Assembly (NCBI RefSeq): GCF_037482285.1
Contig: NZ_JBBEYB010000006.1
Location: forward strand, 146,177-210,176
Reading direction: 5' to 3'
Origin: Aquabacterium sp029268225
GTDB taxonomy: Bacteria > Pseudomonadota > Gammaproteobacteria > Burkholderiales > Burkholderiaceae_C
DNA: 64,000 nt
Shown here: positions 24,575 through 33,015 of the stretch, in pieces
Layout of the letters: each line of letters starts with the position of its first letter
Position numbering within the stretch: the first letter of the stretch is position 1
Program-made: the position numbers and the translations under genes
The notes under the pieces: model-generated
What the model saw: only the letters and a program-made list of their open reading frames with translations
Told to the model about the DNA's origin: nothing
Databases searched by the model: none

Positions 24575-25769
24575 GCCGCTGCAGCACGCCCCAGGCGATC
24601 AACCCCACCATCATCAGCAACAAAGCCGCGAAAGCCAGGCTGATCGTGCTGTGCATCACCAGCGGGGCCACCACCCCGGCCACCACCCCGTTGGAGGCGC
24701 TGCCCACAAACGCCTGCATGGAGGCCGCCATGCCGCGACGCTCGGGAAACAGGTCCAGCACCATCAACGTGACCACCGGGGTCATCATGGCCCAGCCCAG
24801 CGAATACAGGCCGATCGGAAACAGGGACCAGCTCACGTGTGCCTTGAACAGCAGGTTGGCCCCCAGGTTCAACACCGACACAGCGAGCATGATGACCAGC
24901 CCGATGCGCACCTGCCGCTCTGGCGCAATGCGCCCGGCCAACCGACCACTGAGCCAGGCGCCGCCCATGATGCCGCTGATCGTGCACACGAAGAACCAGA
25001 AGAACTGCGTGGGTGCCAGTTGCAGGTGCTGCCCCAGGAAGGTCGGCGCCGACAACACGTACAGGAACATGCCGTTGAAAGGGATGCCGCTCGCCAGCGC
25101 CAGCAGCAGAAAGCGCGGGTTGGTGCCCAGCTGCCAGTAGCCGCGCATCAGATGCTTCACCGACAAGGCCTGGCGCTGCGACACGTGCAGGGTCTCCGGC
25201 AACAAGAACCAGTTGCTGACCCACAGCAACACCCCGATGCCGGCGAGGAACCAGAACACCGCGTGCCAGCCCGCGTGCACGAAGAGGAACCCGCCAATGA
25301 TGGGCGCAATCGCGGGAGCCACACCGAAAAACAGCGTCACCTGAGACATGACCCGTTGCGCATCAGCCGGCGGGAACATGTCGCGGATCACGGCGCGCGA
25401 GACCACGATGCCCGCCCCGGTGGCCAGGCCTTGCAAGGCACGGAAAAAGATCAGGTGCGTGATGTCGGTGGACAGCGCACAGCCCACCGAGGCCAGGGTG
25501 AACACCGCCACCCCGGTCAGCACCACCGGCCGCCGCCCGAAACTGTCCGACAGCGCGCCGTGGAACAGGCTCATGAAGGCGAACGCAAACAGGTAGGCCG
25601 ACAAAGTCTGCTGGATTTGCAGCGGTGTGGCCTGCAAGTCCGCCGCGATGCCTGCAAAAGCAGGCAGATAGGTATCGATGGTGAAGGGCCCCAGCATGCC
25701 CAGGGTGGCCAACAACACCGACAAGGCCCACATCGGGCCGCGCCACAGTTGGCGTGCATCAGGGTTCAT
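24570..25769 (-). CDS. Bcr/CflA-type drug-resistance MFS exporter
   Basis: 399 residues, 12 predicted membrane helices. The opening LGMLGPFTIDTYLPAFAGIA with the TIDTYLPA motif and the loop 2-3 signature GALSDSFGRRPVVL (about 72-85) identify the DHA1 Bcr/CflA branch; GLATGAGIVVSRAVIRDMFP (quoted in part: VVSRAVIRD) is motif C/B region. It would export drugs or small metabolites by proton antiport. It follows dsbD by 7 bases on the same strand and ends inside the rnpB promoter. Confidence 0.9.
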   Translation of the reverse strand: MNPDARQLWRGPMWALSVLLATLGMLGPFTIDTYLPAFAGIAADLQATPLQIQQTLSAYLFAFAFMSLFHGALSDSFGRRPVVLTGVAVFTLASVGCALSTDITHLIFFRALQGLATGAGIVVSRAVIRDMFPPADAQRVMSQVTLFFGVAPAIAPIIGGFLFVHAGWHAVFWFLAGIGVLLWVSNWFLLPETLHVSQRQALSVKHLMRGYWQLGTNPRFLLLALASGIPFNGMFLYVLSAPTFLGQHLQLAPTQFFWFFVCTISGIMGGAWLSGRLAGRIAPERQVRIGLVIMLAVSVLNLGANLLFKAHVSWSLFPIGLYSLGWAMMTPVVTLMVLDLFPERRGMAASMQAFVGSASNGVVAGVVAPLVMHSTISLAFAALLLMMVGLIAWGVLQRR

Positions 25770-25776
25770 GGGAGGC

Positions 25777-27477
25777 TCACAATCCTGCGTTCTGGAGGCT
25801 GCGCAGGAAAGCCTGCGGCGCCTGGAATCCGATCACCCGCGCCTCGCTCAGCTCACGGCCTTGCGGGTCGAAGAAGATCAGCCCCGGCGGGCCGAACAAC
25901 TGGAAGCGCTGCAACAAGGCCCGATCTTCCGCGCTGTTGAGCGTGACATCGGCCTGCAACAGCACCACCCCGCGCAGCCGGTCCTGCACCAGCGGGTCGG
26001 CGAAGGTCTCACGCTCCATCTCGATGCACGAGGTGCACCAGTCGGCATAGAAGTCCAGCATCACCGGCTGGCCGTCGGCCTGCGCCCGCGCCAAGGCCGC
26101 CTCCAGCTCGGCCACCGAGCGCACGCGCTCGAAGGGCAACACGCTCTGGTGCACCGTGCTGGCGGCAGGCTGCCCCAGCCACTGCGTCTGCACATAGGGC
26201 CAGGCCGGACGCGCCACCCACAGCGCCATGCCTAACATCAGCACCCCGAACAGCGCCTTCACCGCCGTCATCCACGGCCCGGTGCGTGGCAGCAGGCTGC
26301 CGGCCGACAGCCCCACCAGCAGCAAGGGCAGGCTCATGCCCCAGGCCATGGCGTACAGCGCCGTGCCGCCCAGCACCACATCGCGAGTCTGGCTGGTGTA
26401 GAGCAGCGCGCCCGCCAACGGGGCTGACACGCAGGGGCTCACGATCAGGGCCGAGACCACGCCCATGGCAAAGACGCTGACAAAGCGGCCTCCAGGCAGG
26501 TGACGCGTCCCCTCCCCCAGCCAACTTTGCACCGCCACCGGCAGGCGCAACTCATACAGGCCGAACATCGACAGAGCCAGCAGCACCATCAAGGCGGCAA
26601 ACGCCAACACCACCCAGGGGTGCTGCAGGTAAGCGGCCAGGCCTTGGCCCAGCAAACCCGCGGCCACCCCCAAGGCGGTGTAGACCAGCGCCATGCCCTG
26701 CGAATAGGCCAGTGCCAGCGCAAAACCACGCCCCCGGCTCACCCGGTCTTTCTGGCCCACGATGATGGACGACAGGATGGGCACCATGGGCAAGACGCAG
26801 GGCGTCAGCGACAACAGCACGCCCGCCAGCAGGAAAGCCGGCACGATCACCCAGACGCTGCCACTGGCCAAGGCCTGACGAATGCCCCCGTCGGACGACT
26901 CACCGGAGGCCGCAGCGCCACCATCGCCCCCCGCCACACCCGCGAACGGACCGCCACTGCCGACACGCGCTCCTGACGTGTCGGCCGCAAAGGGCTGCAC
27001 CGACGTGACCACGCCCTGGGCATCCAAGCTCACCTTGAACGCACGCTTTTGCGGCGGATAACAGATCCCCGCGTCGGCGCACCCCTGGTAGCCCACGGTC
27101 AGCACGGCCTCTCCCTTCGCATCGGCCGGCAAGGTCAGCCCGCCCCGGATGCTCTGGTGGTACACCTCCATCGTCTTTTCGAAATTGGGGTCGAATTTCG
27201 ACTCGGCGGGGGGCAGATCCCAACCCAGCGCCTGTTCGGCCCCACCCGCGGCACGCCAGGTGGCCGTCATCTGCTCGCGGTACAGGTACACCCCGGGCGC
27301 CTGCTCGAACGACACCTGCACGGCCCGGGGACCGGACGCACGCACTTCCAGGCGGAAGGCCTCGTCCACCGGCAAAAACGTCTGCGCCAACGCCGCCGAT
27401 GTGCCCCACAGCGGAACCAGGCACAGCACACACCACCACAAACGGCGCCACGCCGCGCCCAAACTGAAATAATTCAT
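25777..27477 (-). CDS. dsbD: Thiol:disulfide interchange protein DsbD
   Basis: 566 residues from ATG 27477, the normal DsbD length; the open frame running much further upstream is an antisense shadow of cysK. Three parts: signal peptide and N-terminal alpha domain with the redox Cys pair in GCADAGICYPP (about residues 125-131); eight-helix membrane domain with its Cys residues in LTPCVLPMVP (about 220) and IVSPCVSAPL (about 345); C-terminal thioredoxin-like domain with FYADWCTSCIEME (about 483). It passes electrons from cytosolic thioredoxin to periplasmic partners such as DsbC and cytochrome c maturation factors. Confidence 0.95.
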   Translation of the reverse strand: MNYFSLGAAWRRLWWCVLCLVPLWGTSAALAQTFLPVDEAFRLEVRASGPRAVQVSFEQAPGVYLYREQMTATWRAAGGAEQALGWDLPPAESKFDPNFEKTMEVYHQSIRGGLTLPADAKGEAVLTVGYQGCADAGICYPPQKRAFKVSLDAQGVVTSVQPFAADTSGARVGSGGPFAGVAGGDGGAAASGESSDGGIRQALASGSVWVIVPAFLLAGVLLSLTPCVLPMVPILSSIIVGQKDRVSRGRGFALALAYSQGMALVYTALGVAAGLLGQGLAAYLQHPWVVLAFAALMVLLALSMFGLYELRLPVAVQSWLGEGTRHLPGGRFVSVFAMGVVSALIVSPCVSAPLAGALLYTSQTRDVVLGGTALYAMAWGMSLPLLLVGLSAGSLLPRTGPWMTAVKALFGVLMLGMALWVARPAWPYVQTQWLGQPAASTVHQSVLPFERVRSVAELEAALARAQADGQPVMLDFYADWCTSCIEMERETFADPLVQDRLRGVVLLQADVTLNSAEDRALLQRFQLFGPPGLIFFDPQGRELSEARVIGFQAPQAFLRSLQNAGL

Positions 27478-27576
27478 GCGCCCTATTCTGACCTGAGCCG
27501 GCACATCGTGTAAGTTGTATGTCTTTGCCGGCCCGGCACTCCTCTCTTTCAACGGAATTTCAACGGAAGGCCCTTC

Positions 27577-28491
27577 ATGAAAGCCCAGAACATCCTCGAA
27601 ACGATTGGCCAGACCCCGCATGTGCGCATGAACCGCCTGTTCAGCGGCCACGAAGTCTGGATCAAGGCCGAACGCGCCAACCCGGGCGGCTCCATCAAGG
27701 ACCGCATCGCCCTGGCCATGGTCGAAGACGCCGAACGCAGCGGCGCCCTGCAACCCGGCGGCACCATCATCGAGCCCACCTCCGGCAACACCGGCATCGG
27801 CCTGGCCATGGTGGCTGCGGTCAAGGGCTACAAGCTGATCCTGGTCATGCCCGACAGCATGTCCATCGAACGCCGCCGTCTGATGCTGGCATACGGCGCC
27901 AGCTTCGACCTGACGCCGCGCGAAAAGGGCATGAAGGGCGCCATCGCCCGCGCTCAGGAATTGCGTGACGCCACCCCCGGCAGCTGGATCCCGCAGCAGT
28001 TCGACAACCCTGCCAACACCGAGGTGCACGCCCGCACCACCGCCCAGGAAATCCTGGCCGACTTCCCCGAAGGCCTGGACGTCCTGATCACCGGCGTGGG
28101 CTCGGGTGGTCACATCACGGGCTGCGCCCGCGTGCTCAAGGCCGCCTGGCCCAATCTGAAGGTGTATGCGGTCGAGCCCAAGGCTTCCCCGGTCATCTCG
28201 GGCGGCCAGCCCTCGCCCCATCCCATCCAGGGCATCGGCGCCGGCTTCATCCCCGGCAACCTCGACACCAGTCTGCTCGACGGCGTCATCCTGGTCGATG
28301 CCGAAGACGCCCGGGAGTACGGCCGTCGCGCCGCGCGCGAAGAAGGCATGCTGGTGGGCATCTCGTCGGGCGCGACCCTGACGGCCATCGCACAGAAGCT
28401 GCCCGAGTTGCCCGCTGGCAGCCGTGTGCTGGGCTTCTGCTACGACACGGGCGAGCGCTACCTGTCGGTGGAAGGCTACCTGCCCGCCTGA
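27577..28491 (+). CDS. cysK: Cysteine synthase A (O-acetylserine sulfhydrylase)
   Basis: 304 residues. PLP enzyme of fold type II making cysteine from O-acetylserine and sulfide. PLP Lys in NPGGSIKDRIAL (about residue 42), substrate loop EPTSGNTGIGLAM (about 69), phosphate-binding GVGSGGHITG (about 175) and the C-terminal GISSGATL. The GGSIKDR form and the C-terminal half favour CysK over CysM, though CysM has a similar length and I cannot fully exclude it. Divergent from dsbD with 99 bases between the starts. Confidence 0.9.
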   Translation: MKAQNILETIGQTPHVRMNRLFSGHEVWIKAERANPGGSIKDRIALAMVEDAERSGALQPGGTIIEPTSGNTGIGLAMVAAVKGYKLILVMPDSMSIERRRLMLAYGASFDLTPREKGMKGAIARAQELRDATPGSWIPQQFDNPANTEVHARTTAQEILADFPEGLDVLITGVGSGGHITGCARVLKAAWPNLKVYAVEPKASPVISGGQPSPHPIQGIGAGFIPGNLDTSLLDGVILVDAEDAREYGRRAAREEGMLVGISSGATLTAIAQKLPELPAGSRVLGFCYDTGERYLSVEGYLPA

Positions 28492-28519
28492 GCCAAACCC
28501 ACCGTCCGTCCCCTCAACG

Positions 28520-29305
28520 ATGCTGCATCCCCCCGCCTCCAACAGCCCGTCACCGTGGCCCATGCTGATCGCACTGATCGCGAGCATCCCGGCCTTTTAC
28601 GACTCGCTGATGCCGACCCCCGTCACCTGGGCGATCGGGATGTATGTGTTGAGTGGCCTGGTCGTGCTGGGCTCGGCATGGCATGAGCGGCGCCATGCCC
28701 GGCGAGCCGTGGCTCACCAGCGGGTCACGCGCTCGTGGGGGATGACGCCGCGTCAGGAGCGACTGGACTGGGTGCTGGGCATCGCCCTGCTGCTGACGGC
28801 CACCCTGCCCGAGAGCCATGACTCGCCGCCGGCGCTGGCCTGGCGCATCGTGCTGGCCTTGTTCATGCTGTACCGCCTGGTCCGGATCAGCTTGCCTTTG
28901 CTGCACCAGGCCGGCTTGGCCCGACTGCTGCTGATGGCCAGCGCCGTGTTGGTGCTGTGCGGCATTGGTTTTTACTGGCTGGATCCTGCCATCCACTCGG
29001 TTCCTGCCGGACTGTGGCTGGCGTTTTCCACCGCAGCGACCGTGGGTTATGGGGACACCGTACCGAGCAGCACCGCCTCACGGATCTTTTCGGTGTTCGT
29101 GGTGCTGTTGGGCTATGGCGTGCTGTCGCTGGTGACCGCGAGCATCGCCGCCATGTTCGTGGGCACGCAGGAACGCCAGGTCGAACGCGAAATCCTGCGC
29201 GACATGCACAACCAGTTGCGCGCCGTCCGCCAGGAGATCGCCGAGTTGCGCGTTGCCCTGGAAGAGGCCCGCCGCGCGAGCCCTCCCGGCCCCCCAACCG
29301 AGTAG
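28520..29305 (+). CDS. Two-pore-helix potassium channel family protein
   Basis: 261 residues from ATG 28520. Four N-terminal hydrophobic helices (about residues 14-30, 36-50, 80-92, 100-115) then two more flanking a pore loop with the K+ selectivity filter TVGYGDT (about 180), followed by a charged helical C-terminus (ERQVEREILRDMHNQLRAVRQE) that looks like a coiled coil for tetramer assembly. It resembles voltage-sensor-like 6-TM channels but the S4-like helix (RLVRISLPLL) has only two Arg. Gating unknown. Confidence 0.85.
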   Translation: MLHPPASNSPSPWPMLIALIASIPAFYDSLMPTPVTWAIGMYVLSGLVVLGSAWHERRHARRAVAHQRVTRSWGMTPRQERLDWVLGIALLLTATLPESHDSPPALAWRIVLALFMLYRLVRISLPLLHQAGLARLLLMASAVLVLCGIGFYWLDPAIHSVPAGLWLAFSTAATVGYGDTVPSSTASRIFSVFVVLLGYGVLSLVTASIAAMFVGTQERQVEREILRDMHNQLRAVRQEIAELRVALEEARRASPPGPPTE

Positions 29306-29369
29306 GGATGCCCGCAGGACGCTTCGCCCTGTCCCTGAGCCACAATGCGACACGCTTTCGTCGCTCCGC

Positions 29370-30131
29370 ATGTCTCAGGCTCTCGCATCACCCAAACGCC
29401 CTGCCACCGTCACACGCCCTTATGGCGGCGTGAAGGCGGAAGCACGACGCCAAGAACGCCGCCTGCGCCTGTTGGCCGCCGGCCTGACCGTGTTCGGCAA
29501 CCAGGGCTACCACCACACGACCGTGCGCGACATCTGCGTCGAAGCGGGACTGACCGAGCGCTACTTCTACGAGTCCTTCAAGTCCCTGCGTCTGCTGTTC
29601 GATGCCGTGCACGAACAGTTGCGCAACGAATTGCTGCAGCTCACCGCCCCCAGTTCACCCACCGACAGCACGCCGTCCACCGACATGGCCTTGGCGCACC
29701 TGGAAGCCAGCCTGCGCCAGTGGTACCGCTTCCTGCAAGACGACCCCCGGCGTGCGCGCATCATGCTGTTCGATGCGAGCGTCATTGATGACCTGGATGC
29801 CGTGCGCCCGAACACCGCGGCGCAGGAGTTCCACGCGCGCATGTTGCGCCTCGTCGAAACGCTCCACCCCGATCTGGGCCGTCACGGCATCCAGACCGAG
29901 CTCACGGTCGCAGCCCTGTCCGGCGCCCTGATCAGCCATGCACGCGCCTGGGCCACCGCCCAGTTCAACCTGCCGCTGGAAGACCTGGTGCGCCACAGCA
30001 TGCTGGTCTTTCACGGTTTGGCGACGCTGTACGAGGCCCTCAACGAGGGCCGACTCACACTGCCGCAGGACCGCGCCGCCGCGCTCAGCGCAGACGCCAG
30101 TGCAGCGTCTCGCCCCCCCGCAGCGGCTTGA
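29370..30131 (+). CDS. TetR-family transcriptional regulator
   Basis: 253 residues from ATG 29370; the frame extends upstream into the channel gene but those codons are shadow. The helix-turn-helix is clear: RLLAAGLTVFGNQGYHHTTVRDICVEAGLTERYFYESFKS (quoted in part: TTVRDICVEAGLTERYFYESF, about residues 50-75). The rest is an all-alpha ligand domain. Its 3' end overlaps the 3' end of the convergent pyrC gene by 47 bases. Target genes unknown. Confidence 0.85.
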   Translation: MSQALASPKRPATVTRPYGGVKAEARRQERRLRLLAAGLTVFGNQGYHHTTVRDICVEAGLTERYFYESFKSLRLLFDAVHEQLRNELLQLTAPSSPTDSTPSTDMALAHLEASLRQWYRFLQDDPRRARIMLFDASVIDDLDAVRPNTAAQEFHARMLRLVETLHPDLGRHGIQTELTVAALSGALISHARAWATAQFNLPLEDLVRHSMLVFHGLATLYEALNEGRLTLPQDRAAALSADASAASRPPAAA

Positions 30132-31128
30132 TCGCGGCTTCGCCAAAGGGCAGTGACTCGGGCACCACCCAGTCTTCGCGCACCAAGGTGATGGTGTCGG
30201 TGTGACGCGACAGGCCGTAGAAATCGGCCCCGTAAAAGCTGGCAAAGGCCTCCAGCTTGTCGAGCGCGCCCGCGGTCTCGAACGCCTCGGCGTACAGCTC
30301 GATGGCGCACGGGGCGGTGTAGCAACCGGCGCAACCCGAAGCATGCTCCTTCAGGTGCGAGGCGTGCGGCGCACTGTCGGTGCCCAGGAAAAACTTGGGA
30401 CTGCCGCTGGTGGCGGCCTGCACCAGGGCCACGCGGTGCTCTTCGCGCTTCAAGATCGGCAGGCAGTAGTAATGCGGCCGGATCCCGCCCATGAAGATGG
30501 CATTGCGGTTGTAGAGCAGGTGCTGCGGGGTCACCGTGGCGCCCACGAAGCGGTCGGCCTCGCTCACGTACTGCGCGGCTTCCTTGGTGGTGATGTGCTC
30601 GAAGACGATCTTCAGCTCGGGGAAGTCGCGGCGCAGCGGGATCAACTTGTCGTCGATGAAGGCCTTTTCGCGGTCGAACACGTCGATCTCGCTGTCGGTC
30701 ACCTCACCGTGCACGCAGAACACCAGGCCCTCGCGCTGCATGGCTTCGAGCACCTTGTAGGTCTTGCGCAGGTCGGTCACGCCCGCGTCACTGTTGGTGG
30801 TCGCGCCCGCGGGGTAAAGCTTGAACGCCACCGCGCCCATGGCCTTGGCGCGCGCCACCTCCTCGGCGGGGGTGTTGTCGGTCAGGTAAAGCACCATCAA
30901 GGGCTCGAACGACAGGCCGGCGGGCACGGCGGCACGGATGCGGTCGCGGTAGGCGATGGCCTGCTCGGCCGTCGTCACCGGCGGACGCAGGTTGGGCATG
31001 ACGATGGCGCGACCGAACTGACGCGCCGTGGCCGGCACCACCGCGGCCATCGCATCGCCGTCACGCACGTGCAGGTGCCAGTCGTCGGGGCGGGTGAGGG
31101 TCAGGGTCTGGAGGGTGTTCGTGGTCAT
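30085..31128 (-). CDS. pyrC: Dihydroorotase (class II)
   Basis: 347 residues from ATG 31128, normal for E. coli-type PyrC. Third step of pyrimidine synthesis. Metal and catalytic sites: DDWHLHVRDG (about residues 14-23), the carboxylated Lys in AFKLYPAGATTN (about 103), CVHGEV (about 140), FEHITT (about 178) and FLGTDSAPH (about 250). A 45-residue upstream extension in the same frame is not part of the family. Overlaps the tetR 3' end. Confidence 0.96.
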   Translation of the reverse strand: MTTNTLQTLTLTRPDDWHLHVRDGDAMAAVVPATARQFGRAIVMPNLRPPVTTAEQAIAYRDRIRAAVPAGLSFEPLMVLYLTDNTPAEEVARAKAMGAVAFKLYPAGATTNSDAGVTDLRKTYKVLEAMQREGLVFCVHGEVTDSEIDVFDREKAFIDDKLIPLRRDFPELKIVFEHITTKEAAQYVSEADRFVGATVTPQHLLYNRNAIFMGGIRPHYYCLPILKREEHRVALVQAATSGSPKFFLGTDSAPHASHLKEHASGCAGCYTAPCAIELYAEAFETAGALDKLEAFASFYGADFYGLSRHTDTITLVREDWVVPESLPFGEAAIKPLRGGETLHWRLR

Positions 31129-31293
31129 GGCAGGCCGCTCGGCGGGAAGGGAGGCTGAAACAAACTCGGATTTTCGCACTTCCGCGTGCACGGCGGCACG
31201 AAGCTCCCTCCCCCTCGGATCGGCACCGGACAGCCCGCACGCCTGCGCCACAATGTTCACCACACACTCATTTCACACAGAGAGGACCCTTGC

Positions 31294-32127
31294 ATGGCAG
31301 ACCTGAATCCCCGCTCCACGGGGCAGACCCTCATCCGCACCCTGCTCATCGGCGGCGCCGTGCTGTTCGGCCTGTGGACCCTGAGCCCGGTCGTCGTGAT
31401 CTCGGCCGGCGAGCGCGGCGTCAAGACCACCTTCGGCAAGCCCGACGAGCAGGTGTACGAGCCCGGCATCCACTTCAAGATTCCGCTGGCCCAGGCCATG
31501 CACACGATGGACGTGCGCCTGCAAAAGGGTGAGGGCGAAGGCGATGCCGCGTCGAAGGACCTGCAGTCGGTGCACACCCGCATCGCCATCAACTACCACC
31601 TGGACCCGAAGCAGGCGGTCAACGTGTTCCGCAACATCGGCCCCAGCACCGACATCGCGGCCGACCGCATCATCATCCCCGCTGCGCAAGAAGCCGTGAA
31701 GGCCGTGACCGCCCGCTTCACGGCCGAAGAGCTGGTCAGCCACCGCACCGAGGTGCGCGAGGCCATCGGCAAGCTGCTGCGCGACAAGATGTCCCGTCAC
31801 GGTCTGGTGCTCGACGAGTTCGCCATCGTCAATTTTGCCTTCTCACGCTCCTTCTCGGAGGCGATCGAATCCAAGGTCAAGGCCGAACAGGAAAAGCTCA
31901 AGGCCGAGCGCGACCTGCAACGCATCGAAGTCGAAGCCAAGCAGAAGGTCGCCAGCGCCCGCGCGGAGGCCGAAGCCCTGGCACTGCAGCGTCAACAGAT
32001 CACGCCCGACCTGCTCGCCCTGCGTCGCATCGAAAACGAACGCGAAGCCATCCGCAAGTGGGATGGCAAGCTGCCCAACGTGACTTCAGGGGCCGTGCCC
32101 TTCATCAACGTGGACGGGAAGAACTGA
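31294..32127 (+). CDS. Prohibitin/SPFH-domain membrane protein
   Basis: 277 residues from ATG 31294, set by AGAGGA 31281-31286. One N-terminal membrane helix (LIRTLLIGGAVLFGLWTL), then an SPFH domain (GERGVKTTFGKPDEQVYEPGIH onward to about residue 200) and a coiled-coil segment rich in Lys, Glu and Ala (ESKVKAEQEKLKAERDLQR). Bacterial prohibitin-like proteins of this kind form large rings in the inner membrane and act as scaffolds for proteases such as FtsH. No protease gene is adjacent. Confidence 0.88.
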   Translation: MADLNPRSTGQTLIRTLLIGGAVLFGLWTLSPVVVISAGERGVKTTFGKPDEQVYEPGIHFKIPLAQAMHTMDVRLQKGEGEGDAASKDLQSVHTRIAINYHLDPKQAVNVFRNIGPSTDIAADRIIIPAAQEAVKAVTARFTAEELVSHRTEVREAIGKLLRDKMSRHGLVLDEFAIVNFAFSRSFSEAIESKVKAEQEKLKAERDLQRIEVEAKQKVASARAEAEALALQRQQITPDLLALRRIENEREAIRKWDGKLPNVTSGAVPFINVDGKN

Positions 32128-32185
32128 GCACGGACATGCGATGCGCGCCACGCATGACGCCCATCGCTGAAAGCATCCCGGCCGC

Positions 32186-32998
32186 TCAGGCGACCAACAA
32201 GTCCGCCAGCGGAACGGCCGACACGACGAAGTCCGGGTTGAGCACCTCGGCCTTGCCATAGCGCAGCGGCTCGCCCTGCAGTGTGCAGACATGTCCACCG
32301 GCGGCCTCGACCACCGCTTGGGCAGCGGCCGTGTCCCACTCACAGGTCGGCCCCAGGCGCGGGTAGACATCGGCCGCCCCTTCGGCAATGCGGCAGAACT
32401 TCAAGGAACTGCCCGCCTGCACCAGCTCATGGTGCCCCATGCGGGCGATCAAGGCCCGCGTGGCCTCGTTCAGGTGGCTCTTGCTGGCCATCACCCGCAG
32501 CGCCAGCCCGCCCTCACGTGGCACGGCCACCTGGATGCGCTGAGCCGCCGACTCGGCCGACACGCGTCGGAAGGCGCCGACGCCTTTCGCCCCCCAGTAG
32601 CTCACCCCTTGAGCGGGCACCGTGACGACCCCCAGCACAGGGCGGCCTCGCTCGACCAAGGCAATGTTGACCGTGAACTCGCCATTGCGCGCCACGAACT
32701 CCTTGGTGCCATCGAGCGGGTCCACCAGCCAGAAACGTTCGGCCGAACGCGCGCCCTCGTCGGGCACGCAGCCTTCCTCGGACACGATGGGGATGTCCGG
32801 CGTCAGGGCTTGCAGGCCCGTCAAGATGCGCTCATGCGCCGCCAGGTCGGCCGCGGTCAATGGACTTGCATCGGCCTTGTGCATCACGGCGGTCGGACCG
32901 CCGTTGTAGATGGCCATGATGTCCCCCCCGGCCGCTTCGGCCAAGGCCACCACCGAGGGCACCAGCGCCATCAGCGCATCCGTTTGTGCTGCCTGCAT
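32186..32998 (-). CDS. cysQ: 3'(2'),5'-bisphosphate nucleotidase CysQ
   Basis: 270 residues from ATG 32998, preceded by GGAGG; the longer in-frame start overlaps the ABC gene. Inositol-monophosphatase-like fold with metal motifs IVSEEG (about 81), WLVDPLDGTKEF (about 100) and CEWDTAAAQAV (about 213). It hydrolyses 3'-phosphoadenosine 5'-phosphate from sulfate assimilation. It lies 17 bases after the ABC exporter gene on the same strand. Confidence 0.9.
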   Translation of the reverse strand: MQAAQTDALMALVPSVVALAEAAGGDIMAIYNGGPTAVMHKADASPLTAADLAAHERILTGLQALTPDIPIVSEEGCVPDEGARSAERFWLVDPLDGTKEFVARNGEFTVNIALVERGRPVLGVVTVPAQGVSYWGAKGVGAFRRVSAESAAQRIQVAVPREGGLALRVMASKSHLNEATRALIARMGHHELVQAGSSLKFCRIAEGAADVYPRLGPTCEWDTAAAQAVVEAAGGHVCTLQGEPLRYGKAEVLNPDFVVSAVPLADLLVA

Positions 32999-33015
32999 TG
33001 CCACGCCTCCCGAGT

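Noticed and set aside
27478..28587. 370-residue N-terminal extension of DsbD
   Set aside because: It is antisense to cysK and lacks any signal peptide; ATG 27477 gives a normal DsbD with its signal sequence.
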